From assembly GCF_000875895.1 (NCBI RefSeq), contig NZ_JXCF01000003.1:1-64000 (forward strand): a stretch of DNA of 64,000 nucleotides, in the 5' to 3' direction. The translations under genes were made by a program, and so were the position numbers. Below are positions 32,851 to 43,412 of the stretch, piece after piece (position 1 is the stretch's first letter; each line of letters starts with the position of its first letter). This DNA is from Staphylococcus gallinarum (GTDB lineage Bacteria; Bacillota; Bacilli; Staphylococcales; Staphylococcaceae). The notes beneath the pieces are model-generated. The model worked only from the letters and a program-made list of their open reading frames with translations. It did not search any database and was not told the origin of the DNA.

Positions 32851-34941
32851 ATGGCTAGAGATTTTAGTTTAGAAAAAACTCGTAATATTGGTATCATGGC
32901 TCATATCGACGCTGGTAAAACAACTACGACTGAACGTATTCTTTACTATACTGGACGTATCCATAAAATTGGTGAAACTCACGAAGGTGCTTCACAAATG
33001 GACTGGATGGAACAAGAGCAAGATCGTGGTATCACAATTACATCAGCTGCAACAACAGCTCAATGGAATGACCACCGTGTTAACATTATCGATACACCAG
33101 GACACGTAGACTTCACAGTAGAAGTTGAACGTTCATTACGTGTACTTGACGGTGCGGTAACAGTACTTGATGCTCAATCAGGTGTTGAACCACAAACTGA
33201 AACAGTTTGGCGTCAAGCTACAACATATGGTGTTCCTCGTATTGTATTTGTAAACAAAATGGACAAATTAGGTGCTAACTTTGAATATTCAGTAAGTACT
33301 ATTCATGACCGTTTACAAGCAAACGCGCAACCAATCCAATTACCAATTGGTGCAGAAGATGAATTTGAAGCAATCATTGACTTAGTTGAAATGAAATGTT
33401 TCAAATATACAAATGACTTAGGAACTGAAATTGAAGAAATTGAAATTCCTGCAGATCATCAAGAAAGAGCTGAAGAAGCTCGTTCAACATTAATCGAAGC
33501 TGTTGCTGAAACAAACGACGAATTAATGGAAAAATACCTTGGTGATGAAGAAATCAGTAACGACGAATTGAAAGCTGCAATCCGTCAAGCAACTACTGAT
33601 GTAGAATTCTACCCAGTACTTGTTGGTACAGCATTCAAAAACAAAGGTGTTCAATTAATGCTTAACGCAGTAATTGACTACTTACCATCTCCATTAGATG
33701 TTAAGCCTATTGTTGGTCACCGTGCTGACACACCAGACGAAGAAGTTATCGCAAAAGCTGATGACAATGCTGAGTTCGCTGCTTTAGCATTTAAAGTTAT
33801 GACTGACCCTTATGTTGGTAAATTAACTTTCTTCCGTGTTTATTCTGGTACATTAACTTCAGGTTCTTACGTTAAGAACTCTACTAAAGGTAAGCGTGAA
33901 CGTGTAGGTCGTTTACTACAAATGCACGCTAACTCTCGTGAAGAGCTTAACACTGTATACGCTGGAGATATCGCTGCAGCAGTTGGTCTTAAAGACACTG
34001 GTACAGGTGATACTCTATGTGGTGAGAAGAATGACATCATCTTGGAATCAATGGAATTCCCAGAACCAGTTATTCACTTATCAGTAGAACCTAAATCTAA
34101 AGCTGACCAAGATAAAATGACTACAGCTTTAGTTAAGTTACAAGAAGAAGACCCAACTTTCCATGCTTCTACTAACGAAGAAACTGGACAAGTTATCATC
34201 GGTGGTATGGGTGAACTTCACTTAGATATCCTTGTTGACCGTATGAAGAAAGAATTTAACGTTGAATGTAATGTTGGTGCACCAATGGTTTCTTATCGTG
34301 AAACTTTCAAAACATCAGCTCAAGTTCAAGGTAAATTCGCTCGCCAATCAGGTGGACGTGGACAATACGGTGACGTTAAGATTGAATTCTCACCAAACGA
34401 AACTGGTGCTGGATTCGAATTCGAAAACGCTATCGTTGGTGGTGTAGTTCCTCGTGAATACATTCCATCAGTAGAAGCTGGTCTTGTTGATGCAATGGAT
34501 AACGGTGTATTAGCTGGTTACCCATTAATCGACGTTAAAGCGAAATTATTTGACGGTTCATACCATGATGTCGATTCATCTGAAATGGCCTTCAAAATCG
34601 CTGCATCTTTAGCACTTAAAGAAGCTGCTAAAAAATGTGATCCAGTTATCTTAGAACCAATGATGAAAGTAACAATCGAAATGCCTGAAGAATACATGGG
34701 TGACATCATGGGTGACGTAACATCTCGTCGTGGACGTGTTGATGGTATGGAACCTCGTGGTAATGCACAAGTTGTTAATGCTTATGTACCACTTTCAGAA
34801 ATGTTTGGTTATGCAACATCATTACGTTCAAACACTCAAGGTCGCGGTACTTACACTATGTACTTCGATCACTATGCAGAAGTTCCTAAATCAATCGCTG
34901 AAGAAATCATCAAGAAAAACAGTGGTAACAACGCTGAATAA
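32851..34941 (+). CDS. fusA: Elongation factor G
   Basis: EF-G (696 aa). G1 is [10 protein letters not shown] (about 17-26), G3 DTPGHVDF and G4 NKMDKLG. Domain IV and domain V ([12 protein letters not shown]) are intact. [16 protein letters not shown] keeps the residues altered in common fusidic-acid-resistant S. aureus mutants, as far as I can judge. AAGGAG precedes the ATG. Confidence 0.98.
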   Translation: MARDFSLEKTRNIGIMAHIDAGKTTTTERILYYTGRIHKIGETHEGASQMDWMEQEQDRGITITSAATTAQWNDHRVNIIDTPGHVDFTVEVERSLRVLDGAVTVLDAQSGVEPQTETVWRQATTYGVPRIVFVNKMDKLGANFEYSVSTIHDRLQANAQPIQLPIGAEDEFEAIIDLVEMKCFKYTNDLGTEIEEIEIPADHQERAEEARSTLIEAVAETNDELMEKYLGDEEISNDELKAAIRQATTDVEFYPVLVGTAFKNKGVQLMLNAVIDYLPSPLDVKPIVGHRADTPDEEVIAKADDNAEFAALAFKVMTDPYVGKLTFFRVYSGTLTSGSYVKNSTKGKRERVGRLLQMHANSREELNTVYAGDIAAAVGLKDTGTGDTLCGEKNDIILESMEFPEPVIHLSVEPKSKADQDKMTTALVKLQEEDPTFHASTNEETGQVIIGGMGELHLDILVDRMKKEFNVECNVGAPMVSYRETFKTSAQVQGKFARQSGGRGQYGDVKIEFSPNETGAGFEFENAIVGGVVPREYIPSVEAGLVDAMDNGVLAGYPLIDVKAKLFDGSYHDVDSSEMAFKIAASLALKEAAKKCDPVILEPMMKVTIEMPEEYMGDIMGDVTSRRGRVDGMEPRGNAQVVNAYVPLSEMFGYATSLRSNTQGRGTYTMYFDHYAEVPKSIAEEIIKKNSGNNAE

Positions 34942-35016
34942 TTGATTAGTTTATAAGTGCCTTTTATAGTCACTTTGACTAATTAGGGTGCAATTCGTAC
35001 CCTATGGTTTTATCAA

Positions 35017-35045
35017 TTGATTTTTTGGGAAAAATGCATTATAAA
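35017..35045 (+). promoter_or_regulatory. tuf promoter
   Basis: -35 TTGATT (35017-35022), 17-bp spacer, -10 TATAAA (35040-35045). It gives tuf its own transcript inside the rpsL-rpsG-fusA-tuf cluster. Confidence 0.75.
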
Positions 35046-35126
35046 GGTACTATATGGATAGTACTTATCCCTAAAGGATAAATTGTCTTCTCATGATGGT
35101 GAGAAACTGTCATGAGAGATAAATTT
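35046..35126 (+). promoter_or_regulatory. Structured 5' leader of tuf
   Basis: Three successive hairpins: GTACTAT with ATAGTAC, TATCC with GGATA, and TCTCATGA with TCATGAGA. None has a T-run, so stability or translational control of the abundant tuf mRNA is more likely than termination. The upstream hairpin AGGGT...ACCCT (about 34985-35004) may close fusA. Confidence 0.5.
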
Positions 35127-35164
35127 TAATATTAATTTTCTAACAGAATAGGAGAGATTTTATA

Positions 35165-36352
35165 ATGGCTAAAGAAAAATTTGATCGCTCAAAAGAACAT
35201 GCCAATATTGGTACTATCGGTCACGTTGACCATGGTAAAACAACTTTAACAGCTGCTATCGCAACTGTATTAGCAAAAAATGGTGACACTATTGCACAAT
35301 CATACGACATGATTGACAATGCTCCAGAAGAAAAAGAACGTGGTATTACAATCAATACTGCACACATCGAGTACACTACTGAAAAACGTCACTATGCTCA
35401 CGTTGACTGCCCAGGACACGCTGACTATGTTAAAAACATGATCACTGGTGCTGCACAAATGGACGGAGCTATCTTAGTAGTATCTGCTGCTGACGGTCCA
35501 ATGCCACAAACTCGTGAACACATTCTTTTATCACGTAACGTTGGTGTTCCAGCATTAGTTGTATTCTTAAACAAAGTTGACATGGTTGACGATGAAGAAT
35601 TATTAGAATTAGTTGAAATGGAAGTTCGTGACTTATTAAGCGAATACGACTTCCCTGGTGACGATGTACCAGTTATCTCTGGTTCAGCATTAAAAGCTTT
35701 AGAAGGCGACGCTGACTATGAGCAAAAAATCTTAGACCTAATGGAAGCTGTTGACACTTACATTCCAACACCAGAACGTGATTCTGACAAACCATTCATG
35801 ATGCCAGTTGAGGACGTATTCTCAATCACTGGTCGTGGTACTGTTGCTACAGGCCGTGTTGAACGTGGTCAAATCAAAGTCGGTGAAGAAATCGAAATCA
35901 TCGGTATGCAAGAAGAATCAAGCAAAACAACTGTTACTGGTGTAGAAATGTTCCGTAAGTTATTAGACTACGCTGAAGCTGGTGACAACATTGGTGCATT
36001 ATTACGTGGTGTTTCACGTGAAGATGTTCAACGTGGTCAAGTTTTAGCTGCTCCTGGTACTATTACACCACATACAAAATTCAAAGCGGAAGTTTACGTT
36101 TTATCTAAAGACGAAGGTGGACGTCATACTCCATTCTTCACTAACTACCGCCCACAATTCTATTTCCGTACTACTGACGTAACTGGTGTTGTTAACTTAC
36201 CAGAAGGTACTGAAATGGTTATGCCTGGCGATAACGTTGAAATGATCGTTGAATTAATTTCTCCAATCGCTATCGAAGACGGTACTCGTTTCTCTATCCG
36301 TGAAGGTGGACGTACTGTAGGATCAGGCGTTGTTACTGAAATTAACGAATAA
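35165..36352 (+). CDS. tuf: Elongation factor Tu
   Basis: EF-Tu (395 aa). G1 is GHVDHGKT (about 19-26), with DCPGHADY (G3), NKVDMVDD (G4) and the three domains intact, ending SGVVTEINE. Codon use is strongly biased to the GGT/GAA/TTA set of highly expressed genes. AGGAGAG precedes ATG. Confidence 0.98.
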   Translation: MAKEKFDRSKEHANIGTIGHVDHGKTTLTAAIATVLAKNGDTIAQSYDMIDNAPEEKERGITINTAHIEYTTEKRHYAHVDCPGHADYVKNMITGAAQMDGAILVVSAADGPMPQTREHILLSRNVGVPALVVFLNKVDMVDDEELLELVEMEVRDLLSEYDFPGDDVPVISGSALKALEGDADYEQKILDLMEAVDTYIPTPERDSDKPFMMPVEDVFSITGRGTVATGRVERGQIKVGEEIEIIGMQEESSKTTVTGVEMFRKLLDYAEAGDNIGALLRGVSREDVQRGQVLAAPGTITPHTKFKAEVYVLSKDEGGRHTPFFTNYRPQFYFRTTDVTGVVNLPEGTEMVMPGDNVEMIVELISPIAIEDGTRFSIREGGRTVGSGVVTEINE

Positions 36353-36370
36353 TCATTATTTATAATGATT

Positions 36371-36399
36371 TGAGAGTCTCCTTAGGGAGGCTCTTTTTT
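36371..36399 (+). terminator. Terminator after tuf
   Basis: Stem AGAGTCTCC with GGAGGCTCT, loop TTAG, then a long T-run. Confidence 0.85.
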
Positions 36400-36483
36400 T
36401 GTGGCATAATATATAGCTTTTTATAAAAAATAAATGCTATAAGTATTATTAGATGTAATAGCAAAAGAGAGAATGGGTTATAA

Positions 36484-36509
36484 AAAAAGCGCTACTAATA
36501 GCGCTTTTT
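36484..36509 (-). terminator. Terminator of the amidohydrolase gene
   Basis: AGCGCT palindrome with loop ACTAAT and flanking A- and T-runs; on the minus strand it ends the M20 gene that reads towards tuf. Confidence 0.8.
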
Positions 36510-36521
36510 ACATAAGATGAT

Positions 36522-37715
36522 TTATAGTTGTTTAAATATATTTTCTAATTCTAGAATTTTTAAAAACTCACTTACTGCGTATTTCATGGCCTTTTCATCA
36601 ATATTAAAATATGGGCTATGATGAGGGTAATCAGAGTTCTTTTCTGGGTTACCACATCCAGTTAAAAAGAAAGCGCCTGGACGTACTTTTAAATAGTGTG
36701 AAAAGTCCTCTCCGACCATCATTAAATCAGATTCATTGTATCTTAAATTAATATCATTAGCGGCCTGTTTAACAACTTCGTAGCAATTTGCATTATTATG
36801 AACAGGTAAGTATCCTTTAATATAATCTAATGAATATTCTATATCATTTGCAACAGCTAATCCTTGTAATAATTTGTCCATTTTATTAATAACGTGATCT
36901 TGAATATCTGTATCAAATGTGCGAACAGTACCTCTACAATATGCTGAATCTGGAATGACATTATCAGCAGAACCAGCTTGAATCATGCCGAAGCTAAGTA
37001 CTGCTTGCTTTACAGGGTCAATTGTACGAGAGATTATTTTTTGTGAACTCATAATAAATTCAGCCATAATTACTACAGGATCAATTGTTTCATGTGGCTT
37101 GGCACCATGTCCGCCTCTACCATGAATTGTAATATTAAATTCATCAGGAGATGCCATCATAGCGCCTGGACGTGAATATATCGTACCTGTAGGATAACCA
37201 CTCCAAAGATGGTTACCATAAATTCTATCGACACCTTGCAAGCATCCATCATCAATCATCTCTTGAGATCCACCCGGCATAATTTCTTCACCATATTGAA
37301 AAATTAAGACAACTGTACCATTTAATTGATTTAAATGACTCTCTAATATTTCAGCAACAGCCAGTAATATTGCTGTATGACCATCATGACCACATGCATG
37401 CATTGCACCTGGATTCTTTGACTTATAATCGACATCCGTTAATTCATCGATCGGCAAAGCATCAAAGTCTGCTCTTAGAGCGATTGTAGGACCGTCACCA
37501 TTTCCTTTAAAGCGAGCAACAATGCCATTGCGTCCTACAGGTGTTTGAATTTCACAAGATAATTGGCTTAATTGATTCATAATGAAATCATGCGTGTGAT
37601 ATTCCTCAAAAGATAGTTCAGGGTACTGATGGAGATAGCGACGTACTTGAACCATTCTATTTTCTTTTTCATTTGCTAGTTGAAACCAATCAAACAACTT
37701 CAACCCTTCTTCCAT
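36522..37715 (-). CDS. M20-family metallo-amidohydrolase
   Basis: A 397-aa M20D peptidase/amidohydrolase (AmhX/HipO type). Recognisable are HQYPELSFEEY near the N-terminus, HACGHDGHTA (metal-binding Cys/His and Asp), GEEIMPGGS, and the C-terminal FSHYLKVRPGAFFLTGCG. It removes acyl groups from N-acyl amino acids or similar amides; the true substrate is unknown. It stands alone, convergent with tuf and divergent from the Kbl gene. Confidence 0.85.
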   Translation of the reverse strand: MEEGLKLFDWFQLANEKENRMVQVRRYLHQYPELSFEEYHTHDFIMNQLSQLSCEIQTPVGRNGIVARFKGNGDGPTIALRADFDALPIDELTDVDYKSKNPGAMHACGHDGHTAILLAVAEILESHLNQLNGTVVLIFQYGEEIMPGGSQEMIDDGCLQGVDRIYGNHLWSGYPTGTIYSRPGAMMASPDEFNITIHGRGGHGAKPHETIDPVVIMAEFIMSSQKIISRTIDPVKQAVLSFGMIQAGSADNVIPDSAYCRGTVRTFDTDIQDHVINKMDKLLQGLAVANDIEYSLDYIKGYLPVHNNANCYEVVKQAANDINLRYNESDLMMVGEDFSHYLKVRPGAFFLTGCGNPEKNSDYPHHSPYFNIDEKAMKYAVSEFLKILELENIFKQL

Positions 37716-37884
37716 AACTTTTTATCTAGTATACCATTTCAACACGATAATCCATAGGTACAATTAATTAATGTAAAGTATATTGCTTAAAACACAGTTG
37801 TCGTGGGCATTGTTCTACTTCCCTCAAACTTTAAAATAGGTTATGATTAACTTAACACAAAGACAATTCAAAGGGGGACTTGCA

Positions 37885-39075
37885 GTGGTACAGTCACTAC
37901 ATGGCTTTTTAGATGAAAATATTCAGTATTTGAAAGATAACGGTTTGTATAATGAAATTGATACAATTGAAGGTGCAAATGGACCTGAAATTAAGATCAA
38001 CGGGAAATCATATATTAACTTGTCTTCAAATAACTATTTAGGACTAGCAACAGACGCAGATTTGAAACAAGCGGCAAAGGATGCAATTGATACACATGGT
38101 GTTGGTGCAGGTGCAGTGCGTTCAATCAACGGTACGTTGGATTTACATGATGAGCTAGAAACAACGTTAGCTAAGTTTAAAGGTACAGAAGCTGCAGTTG
38201 CGTACCAATCAGGATTTAACTGTAATATGGCAGCAATCTCTGCTGTTATGAATAAAAATGACGCGATTTTATCGGATGAATTAAACCATGCTTCTATTAT
38301 TGATGGTTGTCGTTTATCTAAGGCAAAGATTATCCGCGTTAATCATTCAGATATGGATGATTTAAGAGCTAAAGCAAAAGAAGCAGTCGAATCTGGTCAA
38401 TATAATAAAGTAATGTATATTACTGATGGTGTGTTTAGTATGGATGGCGATGTTGCAAAATTGCCAGAAATTGTGGAAATTGCTGAAGAATTCGGCTTGA
38501 TTACTTATGTTGATGATGCACATGGTTCTGGTGTAATGGGTAACGGTGCTGGTACTGTGAAACACTTTGGTTTACAAGATAAGATTGACTTCCAAATTGG
38601 TACATTATCAAAGGCTATTGGTGTAGTCGGTGGTTATGTTGCTGGGACACAATCGCTTATTGATTGGTTGAAAGCTCAATCAAGACCATTCTTATTCTCA
38701 ACATCATTAGCTCCTGGAGACACGAAAGCAATTACTGAAGCTGTGAAGAAGTTAATGGCGTCAACTGAATTACATGATAAACTTTGGGATAATGGAAATT
38801 ATCTAAAAGCAGGATTGAAGGAATTAGGCTTTAATATCGGGGATTCTGAAACGCCTATTACACCTGTTATTATCGGTGATGAAAAGGAAACACAAGCATT
38901 CAGTAGTCGTTTGAAAGAAGAAGGCGTATATGTTAAATCAATTGTCTTCCCAACTGTTCCTAAAGGCACTGGACGTGTACGTAACATGCCAACAGCTGCC
39001 CATACAAAGGAAATGCTAGATGATGCATTAGCTGCATTTGAAAAGGTAGGCAAAGAAATCGGTATTATTAAATAA
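37885..39075 (+). CDS. kbl: 2-amino-3-ketobutyrate CoA ligase-like PLP enzyme
   Basis: A 396-aa alpha-oxoamine synthase (fold-type I PLP family). The catalytic lysine is K243 in TLSKAIGV, with [10 protein letters not shown] and FSTSLAPG. Very close to the S. aureus Kbl-type protein by recall. Related enzymes include AKB ligase, BioF and ALA synthase; no tdh lies next door, so the exact substrate is uncertain. GTG 37885 behind AAGGGGG is preferred over ATG 37843. Confidence 0.9.
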   Translation: MVQSLHGFLDENIQYLKDNGLYNEIDTIEGANGPEIKINGKSYINLSSNNYLGLATDADLKQAAKDAIDTHGVGAGAVRSINGTLDLHDELETTLAKFKGTEAAVAYQSGFNCNMAAISAVMNKNDAILSDELNHASIIDGCRLSKAKIIRVNHSDMDDLRAKAKEAVESGQYNKVMYITDGVFSMDGDVAKLPEIVEIAEEFGLITYVDDAHGSGVMGNGAGTVKHFGLQDKIDFQIGTLSKAIGVVGGYVAGTQSLIDWLKAQSRPFLFSTSLAPGDTKAITEAVKKLMASTELHDKLWDNGNYLKAGLKELGFNIGDSETPITPVIIGDEKETQAFSSRLKEEGVYVKSIVFPTVPKGTGRVRNMPTAAHTKEMLDDALAAFEKVGKEIGIIK

Positions 39076-39124
39076 TATAGTCAATTTACAGTAAGATTGA
39101 CTTAATATCATGTCTCAATGAAAG

Positions 39125-39167
39125 AAGCAACTTGTACATCACATTTTAGATGTTGCAAGTTGCTTTT
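39125..39167. terminator. Terminator between kbl and the convergent membrane gene
   Basis: AGCAACTTG with CAAGTTGCT, a long loop and TTTTT; it can serve both converging genes. Confidence 0.75.
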
Positions 39168-39173
39168 TAGCTA

Positions 39174-39635
39174 CTATTTATATTTATCATAGATCGCTTT
39201 GTTTTTTTCTAGTAATTCTTCACGGCGTTGCTTATTTTGTAAGAATGGGATAGCAAACCATAAAATATGCAACATACTGGCCAAAATAATCAAAATAATC
39301 GGTATAAATATTTCAATAATACTTATATCTACGATAAATGAAACAATTACAAATGCTGTAATAGATGGTAAAGCGGAAACAACAACTACAGTGAGTAGTA
39401 CAAATTGTAATACTTGTGTAGCAGTCGTACTAAATATATCTAGTATCAATATACCAATATAGAATAACGTAATAATGGCTAGTAGCGTAATAACCCATCC
39501 TGCTGAAATACCATTTTGATTTTCAATATATTTTTGATAAGGCGTCAACATAGGTAAAATAAATAAAAACATCGTAGATAACCAAGATAATATGCCGAAA
39601 AACACGAAAAATATTTTAGATGTATTACTGTTCAT
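39174..39635 (-). CDS. Small polytopic membrane protein, unknown
   Basis: A 153-aa protein of four or more hydrophobic segments (for example IFFVFFGILSWLSTMFLFIL, then WVITLLAIITLFYIGILIL) with a charged C-terminal tail (KQRREELLEKNKAIYDKYK). I do not recognise the family. GTG 39644 opens the frame, but AGGAGGGT (39643-39650) covers it; ATG 39635 is the better start. It marks the start of the content that differs from S. aureus. Confidence 0.7.
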   Translation of the reverse strand: MNSNTSKIFFVFFGILSWLSTMFLFILPMLTPYQKYIENQNGISAGWVITLLAIITLFYIGILILDIFSTTATQVLQFVLLTVVVVSALPSITAFVIVSFIVDISIIEIFIPIILIILASMLHILWFAIPFLQNKQRREELLEKNKAIYDKYK

Positions 39636-39903
39636 AAGTAACACCCTCCTTTATCTACCAACCACATGTATACAATTTAAGCGACAGTCGTTGTATGCTA
39701 AAGGGACATTTTTTGTGCAAATCATGTTTGCGTTTTCATTATATTATATACCCAAAATATAAAATTTTAACGCAAATAAAGTGCTTAGATAGCTTTATTT
39801 CTCTTTGCGTATCAGATGTATTATGATAGGTATAAAGTCATTATCATTAATTTGGATAATTGAACGTAATTACACTATAAAATTAGATAAAGGTTGTTAA
39901 TCA

Positions 39904-40479
39904 TTGAAACAAAATTTAAGGTTGCAATTCAGTACTCAACGGCTTATCATAAGACCGTTGGAAGAAAATGACTATGAAATTTGGCTTTCTGGATTTATAA
40001 ATCGTAAACCATCACAACATCAATTTGATGAGGGACAAGTTGATATGTCTGATGCGACTCAACCCTGGTTTACTGAGTTGGTTGAACGTCAACGCCAGGC
40101 GAGAAATGCTGATGATTTATATATTTTTGCAATTTTCGATAAGGTGAGTGCTGCTCATATTGGCATGCTAGATTTGAAGAATTTGAGTAGAGATGCATTT
40201 CAATGGGCAGAGATTGGTTATTTTATTCATAATCAATATTGGCGTCAAGGCTATGCCTTTGAAGCGATATCGGAATTAATTAAACAAGCTAAAGATAATT
40301 TTAAGTTTCACCGACTAGAAGCACATATTGATATTGGAAATAAACCATCGCAACATTTAATTGAAAAGCTAGGATTTCACTATGAATGTTTAAGAAAGGG
40401 ATTTATTTTCCAAGATGGCGCATGGACGGATCAATACGTTTATTATCAGAATTTACACGATGATCCAATAAATATTTAA
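39904..40479 (+). CDS. GNAT N-acetyltransferase (RimJ/RimL-like)
   Basis: A 191-aa GNAT domain protein. The N-terminal STQRLIIRPLEENDYEIWL and the acetyl-CoA loop around YWRQGYAFEAI match the RimJ/L group; the region EKLGFHYECLRKG is the usual C-terminal motif. It could acetylate a ribosomal protein N-terminus or another amine. Start TTG, with a weak AAAGG upstream. Next in line is a second acetyltransferase. Confidence 0.8.
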   Translation: MKQNLRLQFSTQRLIIRPLEENDYEIWLSGFINRKPSQHQFDEGQVDMSDATQPWFTELVERQRQARNADDLYIFAIFDKVSAAHIGMLDLKNLSRDAFQWAEIGYFIHNQYWRQGYAFEAISELIKQAKDNFKFHRLEAHIDIGNKPSQHLIEKLGFHYECLRKGFIFQDGAWTDQYVYYQNLHDDPINI

Positions 40480-40501
40480 GGAAATAGAAAGGAGCGTTGA
40501 C

Positions 40502-41008
40502 ATGATGGAATTTAGAGAGTTAACAATGAGTGATGAATCTTTGTATTGTGATTATATGAGTGAATGGATTGACCATGACGAACAAGTTGTGCCAGCAGCA
40601 ACGAATATTGTTAAATATGATAACTTTGAGACATTAGTTCATGAGTTGGCAGATAATAAATCACGTAATTCAGAAATTGATAATACGACCTTATTTTTGA
40701 TTGATGAAAATGAAATCATTGGAGCAGCAAATATTCGTCATGATTTAAACGATCACTTGAAGCGTGTTGGCGGTCATATTGGATATGGAGTACGTAAGAA
40801 ACATCGTGGTAAAGGGTATGGAAATAAGATATTAAAGAAATCATTAGATTATTTGTCACGTATTGGTGTTCAAGAAGCATTAGTGACATGCGACGAATCC
40901 AATAAAGCGTCTGCTGCTGTGATAAAGCATAATGGTGGCGAAGAAATTGAACCTGCATTGTTAGATGATGGGACAGTCATACGTCGATTTCAAATTGAAA
41001 TTAGTTAA
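40502..41008 (+). CDS. GNAT N-acetyltransferase
   Basis: A 168-aa GNAT protein. The acetyl-CoA loop is KKHRGKGYGNKILKKSL (about 99-115), and ALVTCDESNKASAAVIKHNGG is the typical beta6/beta7 segment. The substrate is unknown. It follows the previous acetyltransferase by 22 nt with GGAGCG, so the two are probably co-transcribed. ATG 40505 is an alternative start. Confidence 0.85.
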   Translation: MMEFRELTMSDESLYCDYMSEWIDHDEQVVPAATNIVKYDNFETLVHELADNKSRNSEIDNTTLFLIDENEIIGAANIRHDLNDHLKRVGGHIGYGVRKKHRGKGYGNKILKKSLDYLSRIGVQEALVTCDESNKASAAVIKHNGGEEIEPALLDDGTVIRRFQIEIS

Positions 41009-41040
41009 GGTCATTCTTACTATATAAAATAATTTACTCA

Positions 41041-41092
41041 AGCCTTTTGGCATAAATGCAAAACTGTGTTTATGTTGAAAGGCTTTTTTTGG
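41041..41092 (+). terminator. Terminator between the GNAT pair and capA
   Basis: AAGCCTTT and CATAAA pair with TTTATG and AAAGGCTT, followed by a long T-run. Confidence 0.85.
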
Positions 41093-41239
41093 GCCTTTTT
41101 TATAGATGTATAGATATTAATAATATTTTAAAGTTTTGTAAAATTAATTAATGCAAATTAATCAATGTACAAAAGACTATTGTGCAAAACAGAAATGTTT
41201 GGTTTAATAGAATTAAATTTTGTTTTTTGGGAGGTTTAT

Positions 41240-41905
41240 ATGGAAAATACATTTGATTTATCTAAAATCACACGTATTATCAAAAAGAATTTAAAGTTAC
41301 TTATCTTGTTACCATTAATTTGTTTAATAGTTAGTGCTATTATTACTTTCTTTTTTATGACGCCTAAATATCAAGCAACCACTCAGGTTCTTGTTAATGA
41401 AAAAAATAAAGATCAACAAATGATGGCTCAAGAAGTACAAAGTAACATAGAGCTTGTTAATACATATTCTGAAATCATCAAGAGTCCACGAATTATAGAT
41501 AAGGTTTCTAAGTCTGTAAAACATCAATATTCAGCAAGTGAAATTTCTAGTATGTTAACTGTTACAAATCAAGATCGATCTCAAATACTAGAAATAGGGG
41601 TTACAAGTAATAGTAGGAGAGATTCTGAAATTGTAGCTAATAAAATTGCAAAAGTATTTAGTAAAGAAGTACCAGATATTATGAGTGTCGATAATGTATC
41701 TATTTTATCTAGTGCAGATGGCACTGCATCAAAAGTTGAACCGAAGACAATCGTTAATTTAGGTCTTGGATTATTAGCAGGATTATTCATTGCATTTTTA
41801 ATTATTATATTTAAAGAACTATTCGATAAACGTATTCGTACCGAAGAACAGGTGAAAGAAGAGTTTAATATTCCAGTATTAGGATCAATTCAAAAATTTG
41901 AATAA
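41240..41905 (+). CDS. capA: Capsule chain-length regulator / kinase activator CapA
   Basis: A 221-aa Wzz-family protein. A first membrane helix (about 21-43, LKLLILLPLICLIVSAIITFFF), an extracytoplasmic domain, and a second helix (about 174-193, LGLGLLAGLFIAFLIIIF) leave a short cytosolic tail that activates CapB. It controls polymer length with CapB. The frame extends upstream to 41165, but ATG 41240 sits behind GGGAGG and gives the family start MENTFDLSKITR. Confidence 0.93.
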   Translation: MENTFDLSKITRIIKKNLKLLILLPLICLIVSAIITFFFMTPKYQATTQVLVNEKNKDQQMMAQEVQSNIELVNTYSEIIKSPRIIDKVSKSVKHQYSASEISSMLTVTNQDRSQILEIGVTSNSRRDSEIVANKIAKVFSKEVPDIMSVDNVSILSSADGTASKVEPKTIVNLGLGLLAGLFIAFLIIIFKELFDKRIRTEEQVKEEFNIPVLGSIQKFE

Positions 41906-41919
41906 GAAAGGAATTTATT

Positions 41920-42624
41920 ATGGCAAAGAAGAATAAGGGTGCATCAAAAATATCGCCACTTTTTACGTATGACAAACCAAAGTCCATTATAAGTGAGAAA
42001 TTCAGAGGTATCCGTTCGAATATTATGTTTTCAAATGCAGATAAAGAAATCAGTAGCATATTGATTACTTCAGAAAAGGCTTCATCTGGTAAAAGTACCA
42101 TTTCTGCAAATATTGCAATTACATATGCTCAAGCTGGTTATAGAACCTTAATTATTGACGGAGACATGCGTAGAGCAACTCAACATTATGTATTCAATTT
42201 AACTAACAATAGTGGTCTTTCAAATTTGATTATTGGTAAAACACTAGAAATAGATGCAATTAAAGAGACACATATTGAAAACCTTGACGTATTAACTTCA
42301 GGCCCGGTACCACCAAACCCGTCAGAATTGATAACAACTAGAAAGTTCCGTGAATTATATCAAAAATTAGCTACTGAATATGACTTTATCATTATTGATA
42401 CACCACCAGTTAATACAGTGACTGATGCACAATTATATGCACAAATTGTGAGAGATTGCATTCTAGTTATTGATAGTGAAAAAAGTGATAAAAATGAAGT
42501 TAAAAAGGCAAAAGAACTCATTGAACAATCAAACGGCAAAGTTATTGGTGCAGTTTTAAACAAAGCAGCTAAAGATAATTCTTCAAGTTATTACAACTAT
42601 TATGGGGATGGAAATGATGATTGA
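41920..42624 (+). CDS. capB: Capsule tyrosine kinase CapB
   Basis: A 234-aa BY-kinase (P-loop). Walker A is SEKASSGKST with K58; Walker A' is LIIDGDMRRAT and Walker B FIIIDTPPVN. The C-terminal tyrosine cluster SSYYNYYG (Y224, 225, 227, 228) is the autophosphorylation site. It works with CapA and is dephosphorylated by CapC. The end overlaps capC. Confidence 0.94.
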   Translation: MAKKNKGASKISPLFTYDKPKSIISEKFRGIRSNIMFSNADKEISSILITSEKASSGKSTISANIAITYAQAGYRTLIIDGDMRRATQHYVFNLTNNSGLSNLIIGKTLEIDAIKETHIENLDVLTSGPVPPNPSELITTRKFRELYQKLATEYDFIIIDTPPVNTVTDAQLYAQIVRDCILVIDSEKSDKNEVKKAKELIEQSNGKVIGAVLNKAAKDNSSSYYNYYGDGNDD

Positions 42625-43384
42625 TATACATAACCATATTTTATATGGCATCGATGATGGACCAAAATCACTTGAAGATGCCATTGAACTTATTAGACAG
42701 GCAATATCAGAGGGTGTAACAGGTATTGTGGCAACTCCACATCATTTACACCCTAACTTTTCAAATGATATCAATAGTATTCAAGAAAAGCTTATTGTAT
42801 TGGATACTGCACTGAAACATCAAGAGTTGAATATTGATTTATATTATGGACAAGAAATTAGGATTACTGATCAAATTTTAACAGATATTGAAGCAGGAAA
42901 AATAACAGGAATAAATGGGTCAAATTATTTATTAATTGAGTTTCCTTCAAATGAAGTACCAGTTTATACGAATAAATTATTTTATGAAATTCAAACAATG
43001 GGATACATACCAATCATCGCGCATCCAGAGAGAAACAAAGCTATTGTACAAGATTTGGATGTGCTTTTTGAGTTGGTCGATGGTGGTGCTTTGGCGCAAT
43101 TGACCTCTGGGTCGTTAGCAGGCGATTCTGGAAAGAATATTAAAAAGACTTCGCTCAAAATGATTGAAAATGACTTAGTCCATTTTATAGCATCAGATGC
43201 GCATAATGTTCACCAACGGCCATTTTTAATGAATACATTATTGCAAGATAAAAGTTTGAAAAATTACAGAGATGAAATAGAAGGCTATTTTGTCAATGCT
43301 GAAAAATTGATTAAGAATGAAAAGATTATAAAAGGACGTCCAACTAAAGATTATAAACAAAAGAAATGGTTTGGTATTTTTTAG
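42617..43384 (+). CDS. capC: Capsule tyrosine phosphatase CapC
   Basis: A 255-aa PHP-family protein-tyrosine phosphatase. Metal-binding residues are visible in MIDIHNHILYGIDDGP (H5, H7), YYGQEIRITDQI, IAHPERN and ASDAHNVHQRP. It reverses CapB phosphorylation. Several ATGs (42602, 42608, 42614, 42617) are in frame; MIDIHNHI is the family start. It overlaps capB by 8 nt. Confidence 0.93.
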   Translation: MIDIHNHILYGIDDGPKSLEDAIELIRQAISEGVTGIVATPHHLHPNFSNDINSIQEKLIVLDTALKHQELNIDLYYGQEIRITDQILTDIEAGKITGINGSNYLLIEFPSNEVPVYTNKLFYEIQTMGYIPIIAHPERNKAIVQDLDVLFELVDGGALAQLTSGSLAGDSGKNIKKTSLKMIENDLVHFIASDAHNVHQRPFLMNTLLQDKSLKNYRDEIEGYFVNAEKLIKNEKIIKGRPTKDYKQKKWFGIF

Positions 43385-43412
43385 AATAAATTATAGTGAA
43401 TGAGGGGATTAG

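Noticed and set aside
41093-41239. SigB promoter for capA (GTTTAA...GGGTAT)
   Set aside because: A GTTTAA-like piece exists, but no GGGTAT at the needed spacing.
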